Below, piece by piece: positions 1-25,633 of a stretch of DNA of 64,000 bases; the first letter of the stretch is position 1; each line of letters begins with the position of its first letter. This DNA comes from Malania oleifera (Eukaryota > Streptophyta > Magnoliopsida > Santalales > Ximeniaceae): NCBI RefSeq assembly GCF_029873635.1, contig NC_080417.1:31856214-31920213 (forward strand). The letters run 5' to 3'. A program made the translations under genes and the position numbers. The notes below the pieces were generated by a model. That model searched no databases and was not told where the DNA came from. It saw only the letters and a list, made by a program, of their open reading frames with translations.

Positions 1-340
1 ATAGATGGACAAAATTATATTTAAAAATATTAATTTTAAATATAACTTTAAGATAGTATTTGGAAATATAAATTTTGGTTTGGATTTAGGTTTATATCAA
101 TTTGTAAGAAATTATATATTTATATTATGTTGTGTCAAATTTCAAAAATTCAATTTCAAAATCTAAATTCGATGCTCCAAAAACAAAATTAATAAATTTG
201 AAAAGAAATTTAATACATTAGTTGTGTATAATCTAATTTTGCACAACTTATAAATCCAAACTAGCTCAATATATTACTCCAAGGATTTCATTAGAAAATA
301 TTTATTAAATATGAGAAATAGTAGGCTATTCACACTACAA
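1..340. other. AT-rich flank, no gene seen
   Basis: No coding potential is visible. About 45-180 forms a weak inverted repeat: a half beginning TTTGGAAATATAAATTTTGG and a half ending GATGCTCCAAAAACA. It resembles other short TTTGGAAG-ended foldbacks in the window, for example near 5578 and 19911, and may be an old MITE. Confidence 0.35.
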
Positions 341-625
341 CTTTTTCCTCTGGCTTTGTGAAATAGAGTATGTATATATAACTAGAGGAAGAATGATGAA
401 AGAAAAACAAAAGAATAAAGAAGAAATAGAAAATAGAAAAATAACAACTAACTAAAACTAACTATTTTTCATTGTACTGTAATAGTCCCCTCAAGATGAT
501 GTGTAGATATTATGCACATTCATCTTGTATAAAAGAATTTCAAAAACTTTAGAACCTAAAGACTTGGTCATTAAATCTGCAAGCTGATGAGCTTAAGATA
601 CATGTAAAGTGGTAATAAGACCCTT

Positions 626-1063
626 TTATAATTTCTCACAAACCAAATGGCACACGATTTCAATATGTTTAGTACATTCATGATAGACTGGATTGGCTAC
701 TATGTGAAGAGCTCCTTGGTTATCACAAAATGAGTGAGCTGGTTGAGGATGGTGGTGATGCAAGTCAGCAAGTAAAGCTTTGATCCAAATAATTTCATAG
801 ACTGTGAATGCCATTGATCTATATTCAGTTTCTGCTAAAGAACATGATATGGTGAGTTGCTTCTTAGATTTCCATGATACAAAAGAATCCCCGATGAAAA
901 TGCAATAGCCACTTATGAATCTGCGAGTATCTAGGCAACTGGCCAAATCTGAATCTGAAAAAGCTTTGATATGAACCTTTGATGAAGATGGAAAAAATAA
1001 GCCTTGTCTAGGAACATATTTGAGATATCGCAAGATTCTCATAGCAGCTTGTAAATGGGGCAT
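626..1063 (-). pseudogene. Copia RNase H domain fragment
   Basis: This 145-codon open frame carries the typical Copia RNase H pattern: an acidic start at SDSDLASC, then [19 protein letters not shown], a [11 protein letters not shown] block with the second acidic residue, and a [12 protein letters not shown] block near the C-terminus. The domain removes the RNA strand of the RNA-DNA hybrid during reverse transcription. The frame continues weakly upstream (1063 to 1262) with RPDITF and HHFSQFL motifs after a stop. It belongs to the same broken pol gene as the RT at 1262-1880. Confidence 0.88.
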
Positions 1064-1261
1064 TCAAGGGGCATCTAAAAATTGACTAAAATGATGTACG
1101 GGAAAAGTAATGTCAGGTCTAGTATGAGTCAAATACAATAATCTACCAATAAGTCTTTTGTAAGCTGAAACATACTCCCCTAGTTCACCAGAATCTTTAG
1201 ATAACTTTGTATAAGGATCCATAGGAAATAAAATTGGTTTAGCAGCAAGTAATCCAGCATT

Positions 1262-1880
1262 TCAAATGAGTTCCAAACCATATTTTCTTTGAGATAAAGA
1301 TATGCCCTTCTTTGATCGAGCTATCTCCATACCAAGAAAGAATTTTGCAAGCCCCAAATCCTTCAACTTAAACTCAGCATTTAGTGATCTTTTAACATTT
1401 TCAAGAGCAGTTATATCACTACTAGCTAGTAGTATATCATCTACATACAACAACAATGCAACAAAAGAACTACCTTCTTTCTTAGTGAACAATGAATAAT
1501 CAGCCTCTGATTGTGAAAATCCCATTGTAATACAGTATAGAAGTAAATTTGGAATTCCACTTTCTTGAAGCTTGCTTCAAGCCATATAAAGATCTATGCA
1601 ATTTACATACTCTTTTGTCCCCCTTACTAAGATAACCTGAAGGAGACTTCATATAAACTTCCTCATCTAATTCCCCATATAGGAATGCATTATTAACATC
1701 TATATGAAAGATATGCCAATTGTGTATCGCAGCAAGTGATAAGATACACATCACAGTAACCATCTTTGCTACAAGTGAGAAAGTCTCAAAAAAATCTAAG
1801 CCTTCCATTTGAGTGTGACATTTAGCAACAAGTCTTGCCTTGTGTCTCTCTATTGAACCACCAGAATTGTATTATATTTT
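1262..1880 (-). pseudogene. Copia reverse transcriptase fragments
   Basis: Two overlapping open frames (1500-1808 and 1262-1525) together make most of a Copia RT. The first has [19 protein letters not shown] and [12 protein letters not shown], both hallmarks of Copia RT. The second has the catalytic YVDD box at 1436-1447 within LLLYVDDILLASS, followed by the FLGMEIARS block. The two frames differ, so there is a frameshift near 1510-1520. The enzyme would copy element RNA into DNA inside the virus-like particle, but this copy cannot make a full protein. Confidence 0.9.
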
Positions 1881-2399
1881 ATATACCCACTTACAACCTA
1901 TGGGAGTTTTATTAGATGGTAGTGTTGTGAGAACCCAAGTGTCATTCATTTCTAATGCAGATAATTCTGCAGACATAGTAGCTCTCTAATAGGCATGCTG
2001 GACAGCTTGGTGATTAAATGAAGGTTTGAAATCAGAAGAAATAGCAATAGAGAATGCTCTATGTGATTCAGATAATTTGGAGTAAGAAACAACTTCAGAA
2101 ATGCTATGTTTATTACCTAAGGTAGTAGCAGGATCCCTAGTAGATGAATGAGAATCAGAAGTAGCTAAGTTACAATGATAGGATTGCAGATAACCAAGCT
2201 TCCTGTGTTGTCGAGTTGATTTTATCAAAGGTGGAAATTAATTTGCATCATGTAAAGGTAAGTTTGTATTAGATGAAACAACAGGAGCAAGAGTAGGAAT
2301 TGCTTATGACAATGGTTCAGCAAAGATTATATTCTCATTATAAACAAAAACTGGATTATGAAGAACTGTAATAGAACTTTCTGAAGTTTTGTTGGACTA

Positions 2400-2846
2400 A
2401 AATGAATTGTCATGTGTAGAAATCTAATTGAAGTCAAAGGCAAAAGGAAATATTGATTCATGAAATATGACATCTCTGGAAACAAAGAATGTTTTCTGTT
2501 CCAAATCATAAAGCTTGTAGCCTTTTATACCAAATGGATAACCTATAAACATACATTTTCTTGCTCTTAATGAAAATTTTGATCTGTTTTGGGCAAGGGT
2601 TGATGCATAACATAAACACCCAAAAACTTTTAAATGTTTATATGTTGGAAGTGAATTGTAAAAAGCTTCATATGGAAATTTGTCATTCAAAATTAAATAT
2701 GGAATTCTATTAATAAGATATGTTGCAATAAGTATACACTCTCCCCAGGAAATCAAAGGAATGTTTGATTGAAATTTTAAAGCTCTTGCTACATTTAATA
2801 GATGTTGATGTTTTCTCTCAACTATAGAATTTTGTTGAGGTGTTTC
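2400..2846 (-). pseudogene. Copia integrase, C-terminal part
   Basis: Minus-strand reading gives [20 protein letters not shown], which holds the third catalytic acidic residue (E of the DDE triad) and the conserved ERKHQH block. It is followed by [20 protein letters not shown] and [12 protein letters not shown], typical of the end of a Copia integrase core. The N-terminal half lies across the solo LTR at 4878-5230. Joined across the LTR, with one 5-bp duplication removed, the two halves read as one integrase. Confidence 0.87.
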
Positions 2847-4882
2847 TGTTGACCTTATAGGTCACACCCGATTTTGATAATGACAAATACTCTAGTATTT
2901 GATAGCTTTCAAGTTTGTGTGCAGGTTTATATTATCAAATCAATTGATGGCACACGAAGTAAAGCATGAAGACCCTTAAGATCATTTATATTGTAATTCG
3001 TTATTATTCATTTGAGTCTATAATGGTAACATAGGAAAGGTCTGTAATAATCATTACATGGCATGCATGTAAGAACTATAAAGCTCAAGACCTTACTTTA
3101 GGGATCGGTCAACTGACGCCGAAATTTTTCGGCAAGAAAAATGGCCTTAGAAATGACCCTAGGTCCTTACAAAATACTCAAAAAATTCCCCATTATCACA
3201 TATGTTATCAGGGGAAGCTTTTAATTTAAATCTAGACCGAAATGCACATTTTTAGTGTGTTCGGTCGACCAAACTATAATGCACAGAAGCATTCGGTTGA
3301 CCGAACCTTTACCAGGTCAAAAATTTGATCATGGCTCGGTTGACCGAACAAGACCAATTCAATTATGCTGGTCGACAAAACTCCCTGAGGTCAACACTTT
3401 AACTTTTTGGTCGACCAACTAGGAAAGCATTTCAATGTCCTGGTAGACTGAAGGTCCTCGGGAGATGCCACAACTGTCTAGTCGACCAAACTTTTTAGTT
3501 CAAAGTGTTCTGGTTGACCGAACTGCTCAAAAATGGAAAAATCGCCTTGGAACCCTTAGTCTAGTCAACCGAACTCTCAATTCAAATTTCTCTCAGTCGA
3601 CCGAACTTGGTCACTTGGTTCAAGTTCGATCAACCGATGCTCTCGGATTGGCAAATTATTTTTACTGCAGTTAAAGTTTTTAAATAAGGTTAATTTTCTT
3701 AATGATTTTTTAAAGCAAATTTAATAAATACCCTTGGTGTCCCCAATGGTCATAATTTTGCCTATGCCTATATATATCTCTTCATTTGTAAAATTAAGGT
3801 AAAATTAGTAAATAGTATTAAGCCAAAATTTTCTGAAAAATTCCAAATCCTATTTTCTCCTACTAAGTCCATAACACTCAAATACCTTCATTCCTTTGAG
3901 AATTCCTACTTTGTGAGTGTTTTACTAATCATTTTTTAAATTGCTAAGAAACCCTCTCTTGCTTTGCTTGTGATTTTCATATTGAGGGTTTAGCTTGATT
4001 TTTCCCCCAATTTTATTTGATAAATCTTTGTGTGGGAAAAATCTTATAACTAAGTGGGTCTTTGGGTTGTCATTGCAAGACTCATTAGGGTGTATAATTT
4101 TTTGTGTGCAAAAATATTTTACAAGTTTAGATTGAATATCTCGTTGTGCATTATTATTGAGAAAATTATTTTGGAGATATTCTAGATTTCTATTAGTTTG
4201 AATCTTTGAAACCCAAAACTAAGATTGAGAGTTTATCATTGCTTAGTTTCAAAGATTAGCTTGTATAAACACTTATGTACTTGACTTGAGATAATCACTA
4301 TACTAAGTGTTGATTGCACACATAGAGCACCGAGCTTATAGTTCATACATCATTGAGGTGCATTGATTATATTGTGCGTATTGTAGTACATACCTGCTTA
4401 GTTGATAAGCACATTTCTGTGTACGTAAATTTATATTGATTGTATCCAGGTGTGGGCCTGAAGAGGGAGACTAGCCCTGTTGAATAGTCTCGGATTAACT
4501 TAGACCCTGTTAGGAAAGCTAGATGCGCCAACCTAGTAATACGTGTTGGTTGGGGTCAGCCCCGTTAATTGACCTGAATGTAACCAGTGCCGCTCCACCC
4601 GTTAAGTGAACTTTAGTGGAATCCTCGGGTTTGTGAGTTAGAGGCGGGGACGTAGGCACAATTGGCCAAACCTCGATAACATTTCTTGTGCATGCTTTTA
4701 ATTTCTGCATTTTAAATTCCAGCACATGAATGTTTATATTTTACTATTGTGAATGATTGGATTTATAATTACATAGATAGACCCTAGGTTGAGTAATACT
4801 GGTGTTAAACCGAATGACCTAGGTGATAATTTTTAAATACCCAATTCAACCCTATTGGGAATCCACCAATTCTAACAGTTTC
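2842..4882 (+). mobile_element. Solo LTR (2847-4877) with 5-bp target duplication GTTTC
   Basis: The inserted sequence begins TGTTGACC and ends TCTAACA, and is flanked by GTTTC at 2842-2846 and 4878-4882, the 5-bp duplication made by LTR-element integrases. It is 2031 bp with no internal coding region, so it is a solo LTR left by recombination. It is related to the LTRs at 25634-27634 and 34252-36245: shared blocks include GATTTTGATAATGACAAATA at the start, AGGAAAGCTAGATGC near 4511 and a GGCGGGGACGTAG block near 4643. A TATA-like stretch (CCTATATATATCTC) lies near 3765. It interrupts the Copia integrase. Confidence 0.93.
3235..3640 (+). repeat. Array of TCGRCCGAAC-like motifs in solo LTR U3
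   Basis: About ten variants of a 13-15 bp motif, such as TTCGGTTGACCGAAC, CAGTCGACCGAAC and TAGTCGACCAAAC, are spaced roughly 30-50 bp apart just upstream of the LTR's TATA-like region. The spacing is irregular, so this is a motif cluster rather than a clean tandem repeat. The same motif type recurs in the other related LTRs (25990-26400, 34630-35010, 46540-47000 on the other strand) and at 29040-29380. Confidence 0.75.
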
Positions 4883-5230
4883 AACACATGATACATAATG
4901 TAAAATTCCTTTTTAATTAAAAAGATTTATCATTTTGAACTCTAAACCATTGTCAGATCTCATACATTTAATTTTTGTCTCAAATTGTGTTTCAACCAGA
5001 TTGTAAAAGGCAATAAAAATGTTTTGAACTTCATATTTCTTTTTCATTAAGTAGGTCCAAGTAAATCTAGAATGATCCTCCACTAAGGTAAGAAAGTATC
5101 TAGAACCATTATGAGTTGGAACAAAAAATGGTCCCCATATATCAGCATGAACAAGATTGAAAGAAAAACTTATAGTACAAACTCGAGCAAGAAAAAGAAT
5201 TCTTTTCTTATTCCACACACCATTACAAAC
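4883..5230 (-). pseudogene. Copia integrase, N-terminal catalytic part
   Basis: The frame carries FNLVHADIWGP with the first catalytic Asp, then NGSRYFLTLVEDHSRFTWTY, and IKCMRSDNGLEF with the second catalytic Asp. These are the first two acidic residues of the DDE integrase core. The end of this frame matches the start of the fragment at 2400-2846 across the solo LTR. The upstream residues run into LTR-derived sequence, so the zinc-binding domain is lost. Confidence 0.88.
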
Positions 5231-5365
5231 TAAAACCACTATATATATAACCAGAGGAAGAAGGATGAAAGAAAAACAGAAGAATAAAGAAGAAACAGAA
5301 AACAGAAAAATAACAACTAACAAAACTAACTAAAACTAACAATTTTTCATTGTGCAGTAATACTC

Positions 5366-6525
5366 TGCGATCCCTTATTTTATTATTTGACTTGTTTCAG
5401 TGGACAGTATTGCCTTTACAACAACTAAAATTTAAAGGAGTTTAAGGGGCATTTTGTAGAGTTATTTAAAAATAAAAAATAAAAAAACCAAAATAGAGTT
5501 ATAAGGAAATTTTTTTAAAAAAAAATGGGATATTAGAAAAAATTTACAAGCATTCGAAGTCATATAAAATTAGTAACACAGTGTTTGGAAGTATGAATTT
5601 CATACTTTAGGTTTGAATTTCAATAGATTTTGATAAATTTTAAATATAATTTTATATTATATCTTTTTAAAATTTTATACATTCAATTCAAAGCCTCTTC
5701 AAATATAAGGTAAGTGGGCATAGAATTTAGTAAAAGGGCTGAGATGAATGTATTGAATTGTAAGAGAAGCGTTTTTTTTTTTAAATAAACAAAATTACAC
5801 TATTATGAGTTAATTGTAAGCTTACTTGGGCATGCATTCACATTCCCAAGTTTCTTCTTATTTTTAAAATACAATTTTTTATAAAAATATTTTAATCTTA
5901 TGTTTGAAGAAACATTGAATTTAGATTTGTATTAGATTTGAATAAGATGTAATATATAACGTGAGAAAATTTAAAAATTAGAAATATTTTAGCAATTTTA
6001 TTATTAATTTTTAAAACAACGAGAATCATAAAATTAATTTAAAAATTGAAATTGTCTAAAATTACTTATGTCTATTTTTTTTAACATAATTATGATTATA
6101 AGCGAATGTTATAATTTAAAAAAAATATTAAAGGAAAATAATAATTGAAAACTATCTCTCGTTTCCATTAATAAACAATTTTATGTGGTGCACACTAGTT
6201 TATTAACCAAAAGATGTCAATATAAGTACAACCGTAACCCATTTTCAGCATGTACTATTTTGTTTACTAAATTAAAAAAAGCATATAAAACTAAAATAAT
6301 AAAATAAAAAATATATTTGATGATTAAAAAAATTTAAATTAAAATGAACCAAAAACTATACCATTTGAGGTTTATATTTAAGATTGAATACTTGAATTTT
6401 ACAATCAATTTTTAACAATTTTTTTATTTTTTTATTGTCATGTTAAAGATGCCGAGGTTTAAAATAATTTCAAACGTCTCGTAATATTATTTTGATAAAA
6501 GACTAGCATTTTGCATGAAATATAA
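5366..6525. other. AT-rich intergenic DNA, no gene seen
   Basis: There are long A and T runs and no supported ORF. A weak foldback of about 135 bp near 5578-5715 begins CAGTGTTTGGAAGTATGAATT and has a complementary half ending near TCAAATATAAGG; it may be a small MITE. Confidence 0.4.
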
Positions 6526-6930
6526 TACAAGAGGTGCAACAACTTTTGTAAGAAGGTATTTAGTTTAGGGGGGTGAAAAGTAATTTTATTTTTAGATTAG
6601 ATTCACATTTCAAACACAGAACAAATTAGTTATGAAAAATCGAACATAGAGCAAATTAGTTAATTTTTGCAAGAAATAAAAGACAAGAGTGTGCAAGGAC
6701 TCTGGGAGAAGGTATATAGTTTAGGGGATGAGAAGTAATTTTATTTTTTTTAAAGGTTAAATCCGTCTTTCAAATATAGACCAAATTAACGCTTTTGTGA
6801 GAAACATTGGACAAGAGGATGCAAGGACTTGCAAGAAAGTACATGGTTCAAGGGGTGAAAAGTAATTTCATCTTCTTTTTTGTTTTTTTTTAAAGGTTAA
6901 GACGCAGAGCAAATTAGCTGTGAAATTGTG
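6525..6930 (+). repeat. Three imperfect repeats just upstream of the Maf gene
   Basis: Three copies begin near 6531, 6689 and 6815. Each has a GAGG/GTGCAAGGACT-like start, then AGAAGGTATTTAGTTTAGG, then GTGAAAAGTAATTTTA, a T-rich run, AAAGGTTAA and a CAAATTAG block. The copies are 126-158 bp apart and clearly diverged. The array ends less than 200 bp before the Maf start codon, so it lies in or beside the promoter. Confidence 0.7.
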
Positions 6931-7120
6931 TTGGCAATCTACTCTACTCCCATCAAGGGGAGCAAAGTAATTTCACATACAGTTCTTGTTTTTCCACGAA
7001 ATTGTCTTCTCGCCAGAGCACCATTTTTTGTGGGAATTCACTCATATTTCATCGGGGTGACGATTGAGAGTATTTCTTGAGGGCGTCAGAGTCTGGGGGC
7101 GAGAAAGAAGGAGAAAGATA

Positions 7121-22443
<15,323 letters not shown>

Positions 22444-22712
22444 CAGCCGTTGTAGTTGCACCAAGGCCCCTTTCCCTGCTTCAGCATTTTATCTTTAGGA
22501 TGTATGAACCATGCATATAAATTGCGAACTCCAGAATTTTTTAACTGTCATGTCAGAGTTATGGGTTGGAATCCTGTTCAGATACTCGCACACAATTGTG
22601 TTTGTTATTTTTGGTAGCTGATGTTTCTAATGATTCTTTGCTTTTTTTGGGGGGTCAAATATTTGCTTTGTAAGTTGAACAAACACTGGCATGATTTACT
22701 TTTATCAAAAAG
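22444..22712 (+). other. 3' flank of the Maf gene
   Basis: Probably the 3' UTR and downstream DNA. I could not identify a clear polyadenylation signal. A G-run and T-rich tract lie near 22640-22655. Confidence 0.4.
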
Positions 22713-23990
22713 AAGACAACTGATTGACAGTGCATGTTTGACACAACAAAGAAGGCAAGGTTTAGTAAATAGCCCAAATTCCAAAATAGAAGAAGAGAGG
22801 CTTATGTGTTTATGACAGAATTGCAGATGATTCTTTAGGCATTCTGTTTGTTTAACCATTTCCATACTGCAAATCTCTATTTATACTAAATATCGAAATA
22901 AATTCTTACTTTTCTTTTGTAAGCATAGATGTTAATCTTTAGATTTGAATTTGTATGGATTTCAACAAATAAAATTGTATTTAGTTTTTCTTTCGAAATC
23001 TATACGAATTTAAATCCAAAACACAAAGTTCATGCTTTTAAGCACTGCCTTGCCATCTCCTTATCCTTTTTGGGAGAGACCTTATACTTGGATTAATGTG
23101 GATTTGGACTAAATGTAACACAAAATTGAATTCAATTTCGTCAGATTCGAACTCCATGCTCCCAAATGCAGCATTAATATTTAATGTATCATCTCAAAAC
23201 TTTTTAAATTGTGGAATTTTAGTTTTTAGAACCCGTTCGTTTAATGATAAACTTACGTTCACTTGTGTGTCTCTCATTTTGTTTTTCTTCAGTTTTGCAT
23301 TTAAACTCATCTGAATTCTGTCTCCTCCAAATCTATTTTCTCTTTTTATGTGGTTGTTTTTTGTTTTTGAAATTTAATATTTTTCAATAATATTTGTAAT
23401 ATTTCTTAAATTTTACCTAGTTGTGAAATTTTCCTAAATAAAAATAATCAGGCAATAAGAGATTAGTTCTTAGAATTTTTTAAAATTATATTTTTATACA
23501 AATGATTAAGACAAAATTATTAATCACTTTTCTAAAGCAAAGCAAAGTTACAGAATGATTGATATAAGATTATTAATTAATTTTCTAAGGCAAAACAAAA
23601 TTAATTTATACAACTGTATAAAAATATCAAAATATTTTATTACAACTTCAGTATATATTCTAGACAATTTTCAAATTAAAAAAAAATACAGGTGATGGCT
23701 ATGAGTAGTTCCTAATTATTTATGTTAAAACTTCATGAAAAATAATTAAAATAATATCATTAATCAATTTAGATTGTGTTTCTTCATTTAGTATGAAGGT
23801 AATATGCACTATATATATCTCCAATTTTGTAGGCTAATCAAAAATTTATTTATATTTATATTTATAGTTTATGTTTAACAGTATAAATCTCCTTTTTTTT
23901 GTCCTTTATAAATGTCTGACAAGTCTTGTTATTAACAAATAAATAAATAAAGACAAATGATTGATAGTATGTGTTTGGCCCAATCAAATG
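22713..23990. repeat. First copy of an AT-rich tandemly duplicated block
   Basis: The block has three recognisable parts. The first, with AATTCCAAAATAGA near 22779, TTAATATTTTTCAATAATAT near 23367 and GGCAATAAGAGATTAGTTC near 23452, recurs at 36639-37480 and 40700-40960. The second (about 23510-23830; CTAAAGCAAA, CAGGTGATGG) recurs at 41570-41870. The third (about 23810-23990; GGCTAATCAAAAATTTATTT, AGACAAATGATTGATAGTAT) recurs at 40530-40715. The order fits a tandem duplication later opened by transposons. No gene is present. Confidence 0.75.
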
Positions 23991-24079
23991 GAGTTTTTTT
24001 CCAAGTTTATTATTATTTTATAATAAAATATTAAATAATACTCTGTTTGGGAAAATTATTCTCACAATGACGCTCATGT

Positions 24080-24176
24080 AATCTCGCTACTTGGTCTAAC
24101 GAGATTTAAAGGATCAGAGCAATTGGGATGTTGACATGTGGCTAACAAATCTCGCTGGACCATTCAGCGAGATTTG
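24080..24176. repeat. Paired hairpins in the left arm of element A
   Basis: AATCTCGCTACTTGGTCTAACGAGATT begins at 24080, and a second hairpin with arms AAATCTCGCTG and CAGCGAGATTT lies at about 24148-24176. The right arm has the matching pair at 36442-36470 and 36511-36538, the first followed by GCCACGTG. The same stem occurs in elements B and C. Confidence 0.85.
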
Positions 24177-24959
24177 CCTACAAATGGAACCAGTGCATGA
24201 GTTTGTCAACGAGTTTGTCAGCTACATTTAAAAGAAAAAAAAAAATGAGGGAGTAGAGGACAAGGCTGATGCGTGCGTCAGCCGAGTTAGCGGGAGGGGC
24301 AGAGGGAGAGGGGAGGGTGGGTCAGTCACTTCTATCAGCCAAAAAAAAAGGGGTGAGTGGACATGCTCAGTAAGAGGGGCAGGGAGAGAGGAGAGAGAGG
24401 GAAGGGGGAATTGGTTTATATAATTATATGTATATATATATGTTATAATTTGTTATATTCCATTATTTTATTTCATAATACTTTAAAAATATCAGAACTC
24501 AATTTAAAAAATATCAAGACTCAAAAATTGGGACTTAATTTTTTAAAATACTAGGACTCAACTTAAAAATACCAGGACTCAATTTAAGTGTCATTTAAAG
24601 CTAAAAATATTTTCCACTTTTTATTTATTTTTCAAATGAAACAAAAAAAAAGTAAGTTAATTTTTTAATTTCAAAATATTGTACAAAAATAAATACAATA
24701 ATAAAAAAATTTGAAATAATTTACTTTTGGGAATATTAAGACAAAAAATGACATTTTACTTTATAATTACATAAAAAAATTATTTAGCATACAAAGAAGA
24801 AATTAAAGTTTTTATATACAAAAAAAAAAAACATAACAAAACAAAATAAATACAAATATAGTGAAACACAAAAAATCAGTTTTGATCACAATTTTTTTTA
24901 CACAAAACTCAAGATATTATTAGACACTCTCAATCACCTAGGATGTCAATATAGATCGA

Positions 24960-25490
24960 AATATAGTAAAAACATAGAAGGTTTTTAAATTGAATTCCGG
25001 ATATTTTTAAACTAAATCCCATATATTTTTAAACTGAGTCCCATATATATGTCTCGGACATTTTTAAACTGAGTCCCGAATATTTTTAAATTGATTTTCG
25101 AATATTTTTAAATTGAGTCCCGATATTTTTAAATTGTGTCTCTATATATTTAAACCAAGTCCTAGATATTTTTAAACTGAGTCCCAGTATTTTTAAACTG
25201 AATCCCGGATATTTTCAAACTAGGTCCTGTATATTTTTAAATTTTATCCCGGACATTTTTAAACTGAGTCCCGGATATTTTTTAAATTGAGTTTCGAACA
25301 TTTTTAAACTGAGTCTCAATATTTTTAAATTGAGTCCTAATATTTTTAAGTTGAGTCTTGGTATTTAAAAAAATTAAGTCCCGATTTTTGAATCTCGATA
25401 TTTCTTAAATTGAGTTCCAGTATTTTCAAAGTTGAGTCCTAGTATTTTAAAAAATTTAGTCCCAATTTTTGGGTCCCGATATTTTTAAAG
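24960..25490. repeat. Minisatellite of ATATTTTTAAACTGAGTCCC units
   Basis: Roughly 20 units of about 20-22 bp, built on ATTTTTAAACTGAGTCCCGG with many variants, run across this stretch. Inverted copies (CTCAATTTAAAAA, GGACTCAACTTAAAAATACC) occur in the opposite arm at 24480-24600. The array is part of TIR element A. Confidence 0.85.
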
Positions 25491-25525
25491 TATTATGAAA
25501 TAAAAAATAGAATATAACAAATTAT

Positions 25526-25530
<5 letters not shown>

Positions 25531-25562
<32 letters not shown>
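25531..25562. repeat. AT dinucleotide microsatellite
   Basis: About 14 AT units. The inverted counterpart in the left arm (24425-24443) is a much shorter ATATATAT run, so the repeat expanded on this side. Confidence 0.9.
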
Positions 25563-25563
<1 letters not shown>

Positions 25564-25633
25564 TGTAAACCAATTCCCCCTCCCCTCTCTCTCCTCTCTC
25601 CCTGCCCCTCCCACTGAGCATGTCCACTCACCA

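Larger units (their letters stand above)
345..5365 (-). mobile_element. Degraded Copia LTR retrotransposon, minus strand, split by a solo LTR
   Basis: Read on the minus strand, the order is integrase (5230 to 4883, then 2846 to about 2400), reverse transcriptase (about 1880-1262) and RNase H (1063-626). This integrase-RT-RNase H order defines Copia. A related sequence of about 120 bp, rich in GAAAGAAAAACA and AACAACTAAC, lies at about 376-492 and 5236-5365; I take these as remains of the two LTRs. Gag, protease and the integrase zinc-binding region are missing on the right, where LTR sequence joins the integrase directly. A solo LTR sits inside the integrase. Several in-frame stops show that the copy is dead. 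The outer ends are approximate. Confidence 0.85.

Noticed and set aside
4519-4725. 68-codon minus frame
   Set aside because: It lies in the conserved R/U5 block of the solo LTR and is a counterpart of the 66-codon chance frames in the related LTRs.
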